Below, piece by piece: positions 13,278-25,284 of a DNA stretch of 64,000 bases. Under the pieces are notes generated by a model that was not told the origin of the DNA, did not search any database, and was given only the letters and a program-made list of their open reading frames with translations. This stretch comes from Scleromitrula shiraiana (taxonomy: Eukaryota > Ascomycota > Leotiomycetes > Helotiales > Sclerotiniaceae). The stretch covers positions 4,894,501 through 4,958,500 of the forward strand of contig JABELC010000001.1 in the NCBI GenBank assembly GCA_028455995.1, given 5' to 3'. How positions within the stretch are numbered: the stretch's first letter is position 1; each line of letters starts with the position of its first letter. Both the position numbers and the translations under genes were made by a program.

Positions 13278-13778
13278 ATGAAGGGACTCCTCGCTTCTCT
13301 CACACTTATCCAAAGAACACCCTATGAGAACCTAGTTCTCGCCGACTGCGGCATTGGCCTCGGTGCAAACGGCGGTTCAACATCTCGCGAGATGATCTAC
13401 TACCCAGGCGATGTATGGACCGGTCACGAACTCGACACCTAGAGACCAACAATGATGGTAAACGTACCATGGAGCGGATCATACCCCTTGGGTCAAGCCG
13501 GTGGGGCATCTGCGACAATACCAAACGGTGACACATTCACTGTATATATCAACCCAAGCATGAAAGATCCTATTGCGGCCGGGGATGCTTTTCACAAGTT
13601 TGAGGCAGATAAACCGCTGAAGTGTTGTTCGTATCATTGGGATAAGGTTTATAAACTCGATGATGGAGAGTGGTGTTCGAGCGGGTATGTTTGCAACCAT
13701 CGTGGCATGCCCTATGTCAAAGCCCATATTGATCCTCCACCTATAACCAGCCCTATTCCTATTTGCGACGCGTTATGA
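13278..13778 (+). pseudogene. Small secreted cysteine-containing protein with internal TAG
   Basis: One continuous frame of about 166 codons begins with ATG at 13278 and is interrupted by a TAG at 13440-13442, after residue 54. The frame continues sensibly on both sides. The first residues form a short hydrophobic stretch compatible with a secretion signal, followed by ADCGIGLG. The protein has six cysteines (ADC, KCC, EWC, YVC, PIC) and many G, P, Y and W residues, as in secreted fungal effectors or cell-wall proteins. I do not recognise a named family. The context D-T-stop-R-P-T would be repaired by a single C-to-T reversal (CAG to TAG), a transition typical of RIP-like decay. Alternatives are a functional 108-residue protein starting at ATG 13452, stop-codon readthrough, or a sequencing error. 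No ordinary intron removes the TAG. Confidence 0.5.
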
Positions 13779-14969
13779 TGGAGGGAGGGAGCTCAATGAA
13801 AGAATTTGTTCTGTGATGTTTGTTAGCGATCATGGAGTTGCAAAGACATCTGTGCATTCATCTCATCTGTTCTATGATGGAATGTTGAAGAATTAAACTC
13901 ATGAATATCATCTACAATATCTCCTAAAACAAATCCTACGAAAACTCCATACCTCATCTAAAAAAATTCTTTTACTTTATCAGTTTATAAACTTTCCTCA
14001 GATAAATAGATTATGGAGAAGGATACGCTTGTATTATACACTACAAAACTATTCTCCAAAAGAATACCCTTAATTCGAACCCTGAAAATCACTTTGAGGA
14101 GCAGAAACTTGCACAGAAACTTGTAAGTCTGGTCCCTGCATCACGAAGGAAGTTTATATACTGTATGCATAATCCCCAAGCTAGGTAGTAAGAGCCCTCA
14201 TCGTTTCATGCAAACATTAATAGAGTATTCTACTCTCCCGATTTCTTTCTACATATTCCAAGATGATTGAAGATAAGATATTGAGACAAGAAGGGATGGA
14301 GTTTAATAGATTGGTTTTATGATTGTAATTTCTGTTATTATTGTATGTACTTTGGGCCATCTAATCCTATATCCATATCCATATCCATATCCATATCCAT
14401 ATCCATATCCATATCCAAGTCTAAATCCAAGACCAAGTCTATTTCCAATCCAATCCAAACCCAATCCAAACCCAATCCATTCCATTCCATTCCCGTTTCA
14501 TATACACATAACTGATATACAACCAACCACCCAACCAACCAAATATACAACTGAACCAAACCAAACCAAAACCAAAACCAAACCCAAATACACATACGCC
14601 AAACCCAACTAAAATATACATTACATAATAAAATACTATACATACACATACAGTACGTACAGTACATATACATAATAAATACATACATCATAATAAACCA
14701 TAAATACATACATACATATATAACACAACCCATTCATATCTATATCTGTCTACTGTGTAAAAGAATGGGGTTATCTATAGATCGATCTACTCAAAACCAT
14801 ATCACGTTACGAAAGCTAAATAAAGCCGAAGTTGAAGCTAAAAGTCAAAAAAATACAAAAAATGAAAAGAAACGAAATAAAAAGACTTTTTTGTTTCCTC
14901 TCCGTCCGTCGAACGCCCGTCTGCCTGAATGCCATTGTTCCAATCAATGGTAATGCATCATATATGAAT
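13779..14969. other. Intergenic region downstream of the URA2-type gene
   Basis: No gene recognised. The segment 14360-14720 is low-complexity: an ATATCC hexamer repeat, then CCAATCC, ACCAAACC and ACATAC-type imperfect repeats. It forms the 3' side of the minus-strand URA2-type gene. Confidence 0.6.
14368..14416. repeat. (ATATCC)n hexanucleotide repeat
   Basis: About eight tandem ATATCC/CCATAT units, about 550 bp beyond the stop codon of the URA2-type gene. A related hexamer tract lies upstream of the same gene at 22762-22860. Confidence 0.95.
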
Positions 14970-17900
14970 CTATGGTGCCAATACCAAAGCTAGTAAGGCC
15001 ATGCGGCAGTAAAGACCATATCTCATCTGTAAATGTTGTCAGTAAATGATAAATCAGGAGACAACGGAAGAAAAAAAAGAAAAATATTTACCTGTCTGAA
15101 ATAAGCAGCCCTTTGATCAAAGTCCACCTCCTCACCAATCTCCGCGTTTCTCGGAAGAGGATGCATAACAACCATGGTACTCTTTGCATTTCTCAACGTC
15201 TTGTTATCAACAACGAAACTATCCTTAAGTCTCTCATATTCAGCAAGATTCTCAAATCGTTCCTTTTGAACACGTGTGCAGTAGAGGACATCGGAGCGAG
15301 CGATGATCTCAGGTGTTAACTCTGTGGAAACAGAGAGGAGTTGTCCGGGTTTGGATTTGATGAGAGCGAGGATCTCTTGGGGTAAGGCGAGTGCTTGTGG
15401 GGAGACGAGTTGGATGTGGACATCGTAGTGTTGGAGGAGTTTAACGAGAGAGTGGACGGTACGTCCGTATCTGAGATCACCAGTGAAGGTGATGGTTAAA
15501 CCACCAACTGTACCTAATTCTTCTCTGATGGTGAAAAGATCCAAGAATGCTTGAGTTGGGTGTTCCTTGCTACCGTTTCCTCCGTTGATGATTGGTACTG
15601 GTGAGAACTTGGCAGCGGTGGCAGCACTGCTCTCTTCAGGGTGACGAAGAATAATTGCATCTCCATAGCATCCGAGAGTACGGATGGAATCTGCCAAGGA
15701 TTCACCCTTAACAGTTGAAGAATGGGAGGTTGCAATTGCAATGGTTCTACCACCTAGACGTTGCATAGCAGCATCGAAAGATGCAGATGTACGAGTGGAT
15801 GGTTCGTAGAACATGGTGCAAAGAAGACGACCTTTAAGAATAGAAAGAACGCCTTCACGTTGAACACCCAATCGCATTTCTTGTGCAACTGCAAACAAAT
15901 GGTGGAGATCTTGACGGGTGAATTGGTTCACGGAAAGGACGTGTTGGTTCTTGAATGGAGAGTGACCAAGGAGTGTTTGCAGAGATGGAGAGATGGTTGG
16001 CTGAGAGTACAAAATTGGTCCCAAATCTTCCGCAGTTGATGGTCGAAGTTGTGGAGTTTGATTTGCCAATGGGCCATCAAGGAATCTTGATCTGTTTCCG
16101 GCGCGCATAGCAGGTGCAGGTGTACCACCGACCATAGAAAATCTTCTTGCATGTCCATGAGAACTATCTGGTCTAGGTCCAAAAGCTGGAGACCCGGTTT
16201 GGCCCTTGAGAGGTGGAGATTGAAGTACTTGGGTATGTAACTCAATAAGATGAGAAGACATATCCTTACCCTCAGTTGCATCCTGAGTTGGGATTCCATC
16301 TAGACAAGCGGTCTTGTCTTGGAAGATGACTCTTTGAACGGCACCTCGCAAGACCTTCCCTACTAATGGAGACCAAACAGATCCAGCTGTGGCAGTGTAT
16401 GGTCGATCGATTTCAATTTCCACAGAAGCTCCAACTTGATCATGAAGTTCGAAAATCTCCTTTGGATTATCGTGAAGACGAGTCTTGATGTCATCAACAG
16501 TAAGTCTACCATCAGCAACAGCGGAGAACAAGAGTGGTAAGGTATCAGCAATACCAATGGCTGCATTAGGTTCTGCCTTGACGTGAGTAGCCAATTGATA
16601 TGGCAAGCTACCGATTGAGAAAACATCAATAATGTTTATGTGTTCCCAAAGTGCCTTTTGATCTGCAGCAGTGGGTAAGAATGAAGCACCTGAGAAGTCC
16701 TCTTGGCTAAGGAAGAGCGAGTAGACTGCTACATCACAGGTGACCTTGAGACCCTTTTGCTTGGCTAGAGAGATCAATTTGATATCATCCTTGGTAGTCA
16801 CGCTGGTGACGTGAATTCTGCGGTTGTGGAGACTAGCAAGAAGGAGGATTGATGCAAGATCAGTCATCTTAGCATCAGTGATGATTGGCTTGAAGCTTGG
16901 CCAAGACTCAAAGTGAGCAGTGACAGCGGCAACCTTGCTGATGTTGTCGGAAAAGTGGTTGAATGGAACGAAAAGAGATCCAACTTCACCAGTAACTTGG
17001 CTGATCTGGTCAGCATTGTCAGATGTTGCAGCAACAGAGAAGTTGTAGTCGCAAGCTGCTCCACGTTTGCTGTTAAGTCGGGCTGCCTTCAATGCTCTAG
17101 CATCAGTTACTGATCCCTCGAGACCAAGTGGCATGATGCGGATCATACTGAAACCAGATGCAATGGATGCCTTGGTAACATTCTGGAAGTCGTAACTACC
17201 GCGGGTGGTAATACCAGGTACAAAGGCTGAAATGTTGATCAATCCGGGAAGAACGACAGTTCTGTGACTGGTTTGAGCATCAAAACCGCTAACTTCCATG
17301 TCATAATGTCTCGCGATAGCTTCGATGAGGATCTTAGCATTCTTCACGTTGGTAACCAAAGGTGTTTGGTAATCAACAGCCATACGTCTGGTCTTATATC
17401 CCTTACTGACGTAGTTTGCTGGTCGTCTATAACGATTGCTAGATGGAAGATTGATGTAAAGATCGATCATGTTGTTGGCAAGATGTTGAGTTAAAGAATA
17501 CTCAGACTTTTGGTCGTCTTCATCTTTTCCAAGAATCTCCAAGTACTGAACAGGAACATCATGCTCTTGTAAGAAATCGGCAGTACCAGCAGTTGCGAAA
17601 AGTTTGTAACCCATCTTTTGGAGCTTGACGACAGAAGGTAACATCTCCTTCTTATCCTTATATGAACCGATAGAAAGGAGGATGTTGCGGTTTGGCAATT
17701 TGAATCCAGTAGAGATCAATGCTTTAATGTATGCTTCGTATTTATCACGACCGAAACAAGCAACTTCTCCAGTGGATGCCATCTCTACACCAAGAACAGG
17801 GTCTGCTCCAGAAAGTCGAGAGAAACTGAATTGAGGAACCTTTACACCAACACAGTTCTGTGGTAAATCTGTTGCTGGGTATGGAACAAATGGGACTCCC

Positions 17901-20900
17901 ATGATAGCTTTGGTGGCCATCTCAATAAGATCAACGCCCATAACCTTTGAGACGAATGGAGTAGATCTAGATGCACGAACGTTACATTCAATGACCTTGA
18001 TGTCGTTGTCTTTAGCGATGAATTGAATGTTATATGGACCAGTAATGTTAAGAGCTTTACCGATCAAACGAGTAGCCTCTTCAATTCTTTGAATGGTTGT
18101 TGGATCCAAATCTTGAGGCGGCAAGATCAAAGTAGCATCACCAGAATGTACACCGGCATTCTCAACATGCTCAGAAATGAAGTGACCGACCATAACACCA
18201 TCCTTTGCAACAGCATCCATCTCAATTTCCTTTGCATTCTCAATATATTTGGTAATGACAACTGGATGATCTCTTGAAACCTCAACGGCTTGAGCAAGAT
18301 AAGCTTCAAGATCTGGTTCCGAGTAAACAGTGTTCATAGCTGCTCCTGAAAGAACATACGATGGACGAACAAGAACTGGATATGATACACTGTTACAGAA
18401 TTTCTTGGCATCTTCGAAGCTAGTCAATTCCTTCCATGTTGGTTGATCAACATGAATACCGTCAAGCATACGAGAGAATTTGAAACGATTTTCGGCAGTA
18501 TCGATCATTTCTGGCGATGTACCAAGAATCTTGACGTTCTGACGATGTAAAGGAAGTGCGATATTGTTTGGTGTTTGACCTCCCATAGCAATGAGAACAC
18601 CGCTGGAAGACTCCAATTGATAGATATCAAGGATTGTTTCGAGATTAATGTTCTCAAAATACAATCTATCGGCTTCATCGTAATCAGTACTTACGGTCTC
18701 CGGATTGTAATTCACCATTACAGTCTTGAAACCAGATTCACGAAGAGTTCTAATGGCTCTAACTGAACACCAATCAAATTCAACCGAAGATCCAATTCTG
18801 TAGACTCCCGAACCGAGAACCATTACACCATGATCGTCAAAGGTGATATCGCTCTCAGATCCATTGTAAGTCATATAAAGGTAGTTGGTATGGGCCTCGA
18901 ATTCAGCTGCAACAGTATCAATTTGCTTAACAACTGGAATGATTCCAGCCTCAGTTCTCTTCAATCGAACAGCAAGTTCTGTGGAGTCCCAGAATTTGGC
19001 AAGTTGTCTATCACAGAATCCAAGTTGCTTTGCTTGTCTAAGCAAGTCAAGTGAGATTGTGTTTGTGTTGAATGTTGCCATCTTCTTGCTGAAGTCGTTC
19101 AAACCCATCAACTTGTTCAAGAACCATTTATCAATCTTTGTCATTTCCCAAATCTTGTTAACGGAGTATCCAGATGCCATAGCATTGGCAATTGCGAAAA
19201 GACGTTGATCGGAAGGTGTTTGAAGTTCATCATCAATTGACATTAAAGCTTTGGTCTCGTTGAATCCCAAGTTGTGGAAGTCGATAGCACGAATTGCTTT
19301 CTGGATGGCTTCCTCGAAAGTTCTTCCGATACTCATGACCTCACCAACACTCTTCATTGATGAACCCAATTGTGTAGAAACACGAGTGAACTTCTTCAAA
19401 TCCCAACGTGGCATTTTGACTACGACATAATCCAAAGATGGCTCGAAGCAAGCGCAAGTCTGTTGAGTAACGGAATTCTTGATCTCGTTGAGAGGAATAC
19501 CAAGGCCGAGTTTGGCTGCGATAAAGGCCAATGGGTATCCGGTAGCCTTTGATGCAAGAGCTGAAGATCTAGATAATCTGGCATTGACTTCGATAATGCA
19601 ATATTCTTGAGAGTCTGGGTTGAGTGCGTATTGAATATTACACTCTCCAACAACACCAAGATGGCGAATGACATTAACAGCGGTTGTTCTCAACATGTTG
19701 TAGTCTGCATCAGACAATGTCTGTGAAGGGGCAACGACAATGGAATCTCCGGTATGAATTCCCAAGGGATCGAAGTTCTCCATGTTACAAACCGTGATAC
19801 AATTATCACGAGCATCTCGAACAACTTCGTATTCGATTTCCTTCCATCCCTTCATACTTCGCTCAATCAAGACCTGAGGACTAGCGGCGAAAGCCTTATT
19901 ACAAAGTTCAAGCAACTCTGCTTCATTATCGGCGAAGCCACTTCCAAGACCTCCCAAAGCATATGCGGCACGTACAATAACTGGGAAACCAATGTCCTTA
20001 ACAACTCGCATGGCTTCCTCGACATTGTTGGCCGAGGCGGATTTTGCGCATTTCTCTCCGATGGATTCCATGCTTCGGGCGAAAAGCTCACGATCTTCAG
20101 TAGTGATGATCGTCTCAATTGGAGTACCAAGAACTTTGCATCCCAACTCCTCAAATTCATCTTTAAGTTGGATACCAACTTGGAGAGCTGTTTGACCTCC
20201 AAAAGTAACATAAATCGCATCGGGCTTTTCGTGGATGATAACTTTGCGTACGAATTCCGCTGTAACGGGGAGGAAGTAAACTTTGTCGGCCAAACCCTTG
20301 GATGTTTGGATAGTTGCAATATTTGGGTTGATTAGAATAGTGTAGATGCCTTCCTCTTTAAGAGCCTTGATAGCTTGACTTCCGGAATAATCGAATTCTC
20401 CGGCTTGACCAATACTGAGACCACCACTTCCTAAGACAAGGACTTTCTTTACATGGACTCTTGGGTGAAGCTTTGCGTTTTCGGCAGCTTCTCCACCTGG
20501 GAAGACAACTGGAGCATTAAGGAGACTCTTGTCGTCGATAGTCTTGACAATTGTGTTTATGAAGACATCGAAGAGGAACTCGGTATCTCGTGGACCTGGT
20601 GTACTCTCAGGATGGAATTGGACACTGAAGTATGGTTTGCTAACATGTCGGATACCCTCGTTACTTCCATCGTTGGCATTGACGAAGAGTTCACTCCAGT
20701 CGGAGGGTAAACTGCTAGTCTTGACAGCATAACCGTGATTTTGAGAAGTGATGTGACATTTTCCAGTCAACATGTTCGTACATGGAATGTTGTGACCACG
20801 GTTTCCGAACTTCATCTTCTCAGTTTGGGCACCTGCAGCTCGGGCAAGAAGTTGATGTCCCAAGCAGATACCGAATATTGGGGTTCGGTTCTCCGCCAAA

Positions 20901-21846
20901 GCAGATTGAAGGTGCTTAACAGTTTTATCCATCATTGCTGGATCACCAGGACCGTTGGAGACGAACAATCCATCGTAGTCCTTGCCGGCGAGTGCTGGGA
21001 AATCATAGTCCCATGGGCAGACCATAACCTCCACACCTCGCTTCACCAGACAGCGCAATTGATTGTATTTCAATCCAACATCCAGACACAACACACGTAA
21101 AGGTCGACCAGAAGGATGTTTGAGTGTATTCGATGGATCGGGAGAATATAATTTTGGCTCGCGAATCGATACTAAGGCAGGATGTTAGCCCTTCAATTGG
21201 GCAAGAACTGATGCAAAGACTCACCATCTGCCACAAGATTCTTCGCATTAGGGTCTACCCATTCAATTGTCTCGAATGATGATCTCCAATCCTTTAATGA
21301 TACGACAGAGTTGGAGCCATTGACACCATTGGTGAGAGATTCCTTTTGTAATAACATTCGCCCAAGCATACTACCTTCCTCTCGTATCCTCTTGGTCAAT
21401 GCTCTGGTATCGACACCATAGATGGCTGGAACACCTTGCTCCTTAAGCCATGTTCCCAGAGAAGAGGTTGCGAGGAAATGCGAAAAGTCTTCACCGGCGT
21501 ACGAGGCAGTAATTAAACCGGCGATATGGATTTGAGATGCTTCGAAATGGGCTGGTAGATCCTTAAGAAGTTCATCCATGGTCTCTCTAGATGGTACACC
21601 ATAGTTACCCACTAAAGGGAACGTAATGACCAAAATTTGTCCACGGTATGAGGGGTCAGTTATGGATTCTGGGTACCCCACCATACCAGTTTGAAAAACC
21701 AATTCACCAGCAACACTTTTCTTCGCACCGAAACTATACCCTTGATAAACTGATCCATCCTTCAATTCGAGACTGATGAGACCCTCATCCGTGCCATTGA
21801 GGATTGGGGCAGCGACAGGAGGGAATACTCGTTCCGCCATTGCCAT
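14970..21846 (-). CDS. URA2: URA2-type glutamine-dependent carbamoyl-phosphate synthase / aspartate transcarbamylase
   Basis: Cytosolic multifunctional enzyme for the first two steps of pyrimidine synthesis, making carbamoyl phosphate and then carbamoyl aspartate. Three exons (21225-21846, 15092-21171, 14970-15026) splice to 2252 aa; the introns are 53 and 65 bp. Domains in order: CPSase small subunit and glutamine amidotransferase, with nucleophile Cys near residue 310 in FGICLGHQ and the HPE dyad near 394-396; two ATP-grasp synthetase halves (GSGGLSIGQAGEFDYSGSQ, then GSGVYRIGSSVEFDW); an MGS-like domain (LFATAGTADFL); a dihydroorotase-like domain whose zinc ligands are missing (PGLINISAF where active enzymes have HxH), as in fungal URA2; a linker; and ATCase with FYEPSTRTSASF, EHPTQAFLDLF and HPLPRN. 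The linker carries RRFS, a PKA-type site. In yeast the enzyme is feedback-inhibited by UTP. The tiny last exon (MRYGLYCRMALL..) restores the ATCase C-terminus. Confidence 0.97.
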
Positions 21847-24800
21847 TATGTAAAATTGAACCGAAAAGTAGGGTTAAGATAAATTGAAATTGAAATTTGA
21901 TATTGGCTGGGGAAATCTTGGGGAAGATAAAAAAGAATTGTCCTTCAACAAGCTGCAAAGCAGATTGAGGGACAAGTGATTTATTGAACCAAGTTCGCCA
22001 GTTTGTATGAATAAGTAGGGGAGATATATATTATTAAAAAGAATTATCTCCTTGGACCTTATACTTGACAAAAAAGTTTGAATATAAAAATTCAAGAAGA
22101 AGATTTTGGAAAATAAATTTTTCTTCTGTCCAAGTCAGTGTGAAGCAAAGGACCCCACTTGGCTCCTCAGCTATTTTTTTTTTTTTCCTGGCAACCGGTG
22201 CTTAAAATTTGGAATAACCGACAGCCGGGTCTTATCTAAACTTGGATTAGATTGATTAGATTGATTAGATTTGATCATTAGAACAAGGCGGCTAATCAGC
22301 CTTGCATAATTGAAGAAAGGCTGACGGAATTAACCCATCGATATTGCTGAGGGCTAAAATTCCTAATGAGATAAGATGAGATGAGATGAGATGAGGTTGG
22401 GTAAAATCTTATATGGAATTTCTTATAGATACTACTATGTAGATATTAGTTCAAATCGAAGGTTTACCTATTTTCTAGAAATCCTTTATATAGCTCGTGA
22501 ATAGAACTATCTGATGCTCGATGCTTTCTTTATTAAATTGATTTGAAGACCAATCTTTTGTCCAGATATCTATCGAATGTATACAAACCTCCACAACTTT
22601 TCGTCTGATGTTGAGTTTGAACGAGTTCGAATACTTAAATACCCTCAAACATTATTATATATGTATGAATGATCAATCATTCTCAATTGTTGAACGAATA
22701 ACCTTTCTTCACAAAGAAAACGAGCTCAATCGAATCTTCAACCTTTCGAGGAAATCGAATGAATATCAATATCAATATCAATATCAATATCAATATCAAT
22801 ATCAATATCAATATCAATATCAATATCAATATCCATATCCATATCCATATCCATATCCATTAATTTCTAGTTGTCGAGTTAATATTTCCAGGTCAGAAAT
22901 ATACACTTAAAATTTAATAATATTGTCCGTTACTTCTACCTACTATATGTATATAGTAGTAGCAAGTATTCACCTTAAAGTACAAAAGCCCTGTCCTTAT
23001 TGCATGTAACCACCTAATCAATCATTCAAACCCAATATATATGAAGGTTACAATAACAAATCAAACGAGATACATACTACATAATACATATCTCGGTCCA
23101 TATGTACAGTTGTATCGCCAAGAAGTATCTTGCAGCCACATAAATGCCTACTCGATTCAAATTTCGATACATGGGTAACAATGGGTAACAATGGAAAAGA
23201 TATGCAAGTAAGATTCGGAGTTTTTTTTTTTTTTTTTTTCTTCTTCTTTTTGCTTGTTTGAATGGCGGTCTGGCTCCTTTTCCCACTCATCCCATTCACA
23301 CCCCACCCACACCCCACCATCAGAAAATATCGGAAAAGTTACACCAGCAGGATACTTTTTGATTGAAAGAGGCAGCTGGTTCTGGTTCGATTTTTACTTC
23401 GTATTTTGGTGTATCTATTGTAGTTCTAGGTAGGTCTATCATATGGTTTTTACTTTACACTTTTTTTACTTTCTACACCACACACGTAGGTTAATTATAT
23501 GAAGTATATCTGATCTATGAGTCCCACTACCATTACAAACTGACTCCAGCTGCAGGTGATTAAGTAAAGACATTATTTAAGACAAAGTAACAGAGAGGGG
23601 GAAAACTGGAGTGGAAAGCACGAGTCACAAAGTGCCGCCGCCATCATATCATCATATCATCATATATATCATCATACGCTGAGTTAAGAGAGAGGAGAAC
23701 GAAACTGGATCTCGATTTTTTCAATTCAAGATTTTATAGATATGTAAGTAAACAAAACTCTTGTCCCTCATAATCTAATCAGACCGAATAAGAAAGACAA
23801 CCATCAAATCAAAGAGAGCATAATGCATAGAAAAGAAACCAATACAAAACATAGGAAACTTTTCCAAGAGATGGAGCTGAAACTACCTGAATCTTTATCT
23901 CTCAAACCAAAAGGAAAAAAAAAGTATATCTTCATTGCATCACATGGACATCTCATATCTCATATCTCATTTTCATATCTCATTCTCATATCAAACCGAG
24001 GACAAGGAAAACAATTTACTAGGGACCTTCTCAATTAATATTCTCGTGCTTTGACATTTAATTGGTTAATTGGTGTGGGATTGATCGGCAACGTGCATAT
24101 AAACGAGACAATAACGTGCATGAGAACGGAAAGGTTGCATCACATTTGGTGTAATAATGCGGTGATGGTATACAAGTTTGGTTTGGGAAGTTATTTTGCG
24201 GTGAGAGAAAGAGAGAGACAAAAAGAGAGAGACAAAAGAGAGAGAGAGAGAGAGAGAGACAGAGGAGGAAGGAGAGGATATGGATGGAAGAAGGAGAGGA
24301 TATGAAAGAAGGAGGGCGAGAGAGATTGAGTGAGTAAGTAAGATAAAGGTATGTATATTATTTGTATTTATTGTGTATAGTATGAATATATGTATCTATG
24401 TATCAGATCGATTTTACATAGTATTTGTTAATAGTAATAAGAGAGAGAAGAGAGTGTGAATATATCTCTTATCTTCTTATCCTTCTTTTTTCTTACTTTA
24501 GTTCTTTTTCAACTCTGTTGTCGGACGAGAAGAGAAGAGAAGAGAAGATATACTATAACCATATATTTTTCCTATATTTTTTCCTATAATTTTTTTTATA
24601 TTTCTTTTATATTTCTTTTTAATTATCCATCTATTTTATATTTTTTCATTCATATATTTTTTTATATCTTCTTTATTTTTTACTCATATTCGATTATCTT
24701 TTTCCTATTAAAATTCATAATACTAGTAATAAATCTTCGTACCAAGTTGATTGATCTTCTTCAAGGATAAAATAATCCACTCTTGAGCCTTGAGTACTGG

Positions 24801-25284
24801 GGGGTGGTGAAATATAATTAAATTATCCAGTTATTCCTTCCAGGTATTTCCTACTCAGGTATGGAAGTAATAAGTGAATACATCAAGAAGCGATAACCTT
24901 GAAATCATTATATTGTATTTCATTTCACTTTATTTCATTTCTTAGTAAGTAATATAATAAATCATGCTCTCTACAAACATCCAAGGAAAATTCTTTCTTA
25001 ACTTCTAATTGATCATATAGTTCCTATCGTCGTCGTCCTCTCTTTCAATACCTTCTAGATGTTTTTCACATCTATATCGCATTGATCTTACCTACACATC
25101 ATGAAGTGATCAATACCAAACAATCACCTTGTCTTATCCACAAACCTCCTTCTACCTTCGAGTTTCCACTTTTGACCTCTCATTCTCCCCAGTTTCTACC
25201 CCCACTGGTTCAAGAAATTCCAATATTCCCCAGAAATTAAATACCGCACAGTAACGGATAACATAAACTCCTCAACTGGTGACC
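21847..25284. other. Shared upstream region of the URA2-type and YVC1-like genes
   Basis: 3.4 kb between two divergently transcribed genes, with no credible gene inside. It contains hexamer microsatellites, a poly-T run at 23221-23239, GA-rich repeats at about 24207-24260, and a very T-rich stretch at 24560-24720. Short GATTAGATT and GATGAGAT repeats lie near 22250-22395. Promoters of both genes must lie near the two ends. Confidence 0.6.
22762..22860. repeat. (ATATCA)n followed by (ATATCC)n compound microsatellite
   Basis: About eleven ATATCA units change abruptly into about five ATATCC units, a compound hexanucleotide array roughly 900 bp upstream of the URA2-type start codon. Confidence 0.95.

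Noticed and set aside
14303..14733. Minus-strand frames with aspartate-methionine or tyrosine-glycine repeats
   Set aside because: These are translations of the ATATCC and neighbouring simple repeats.
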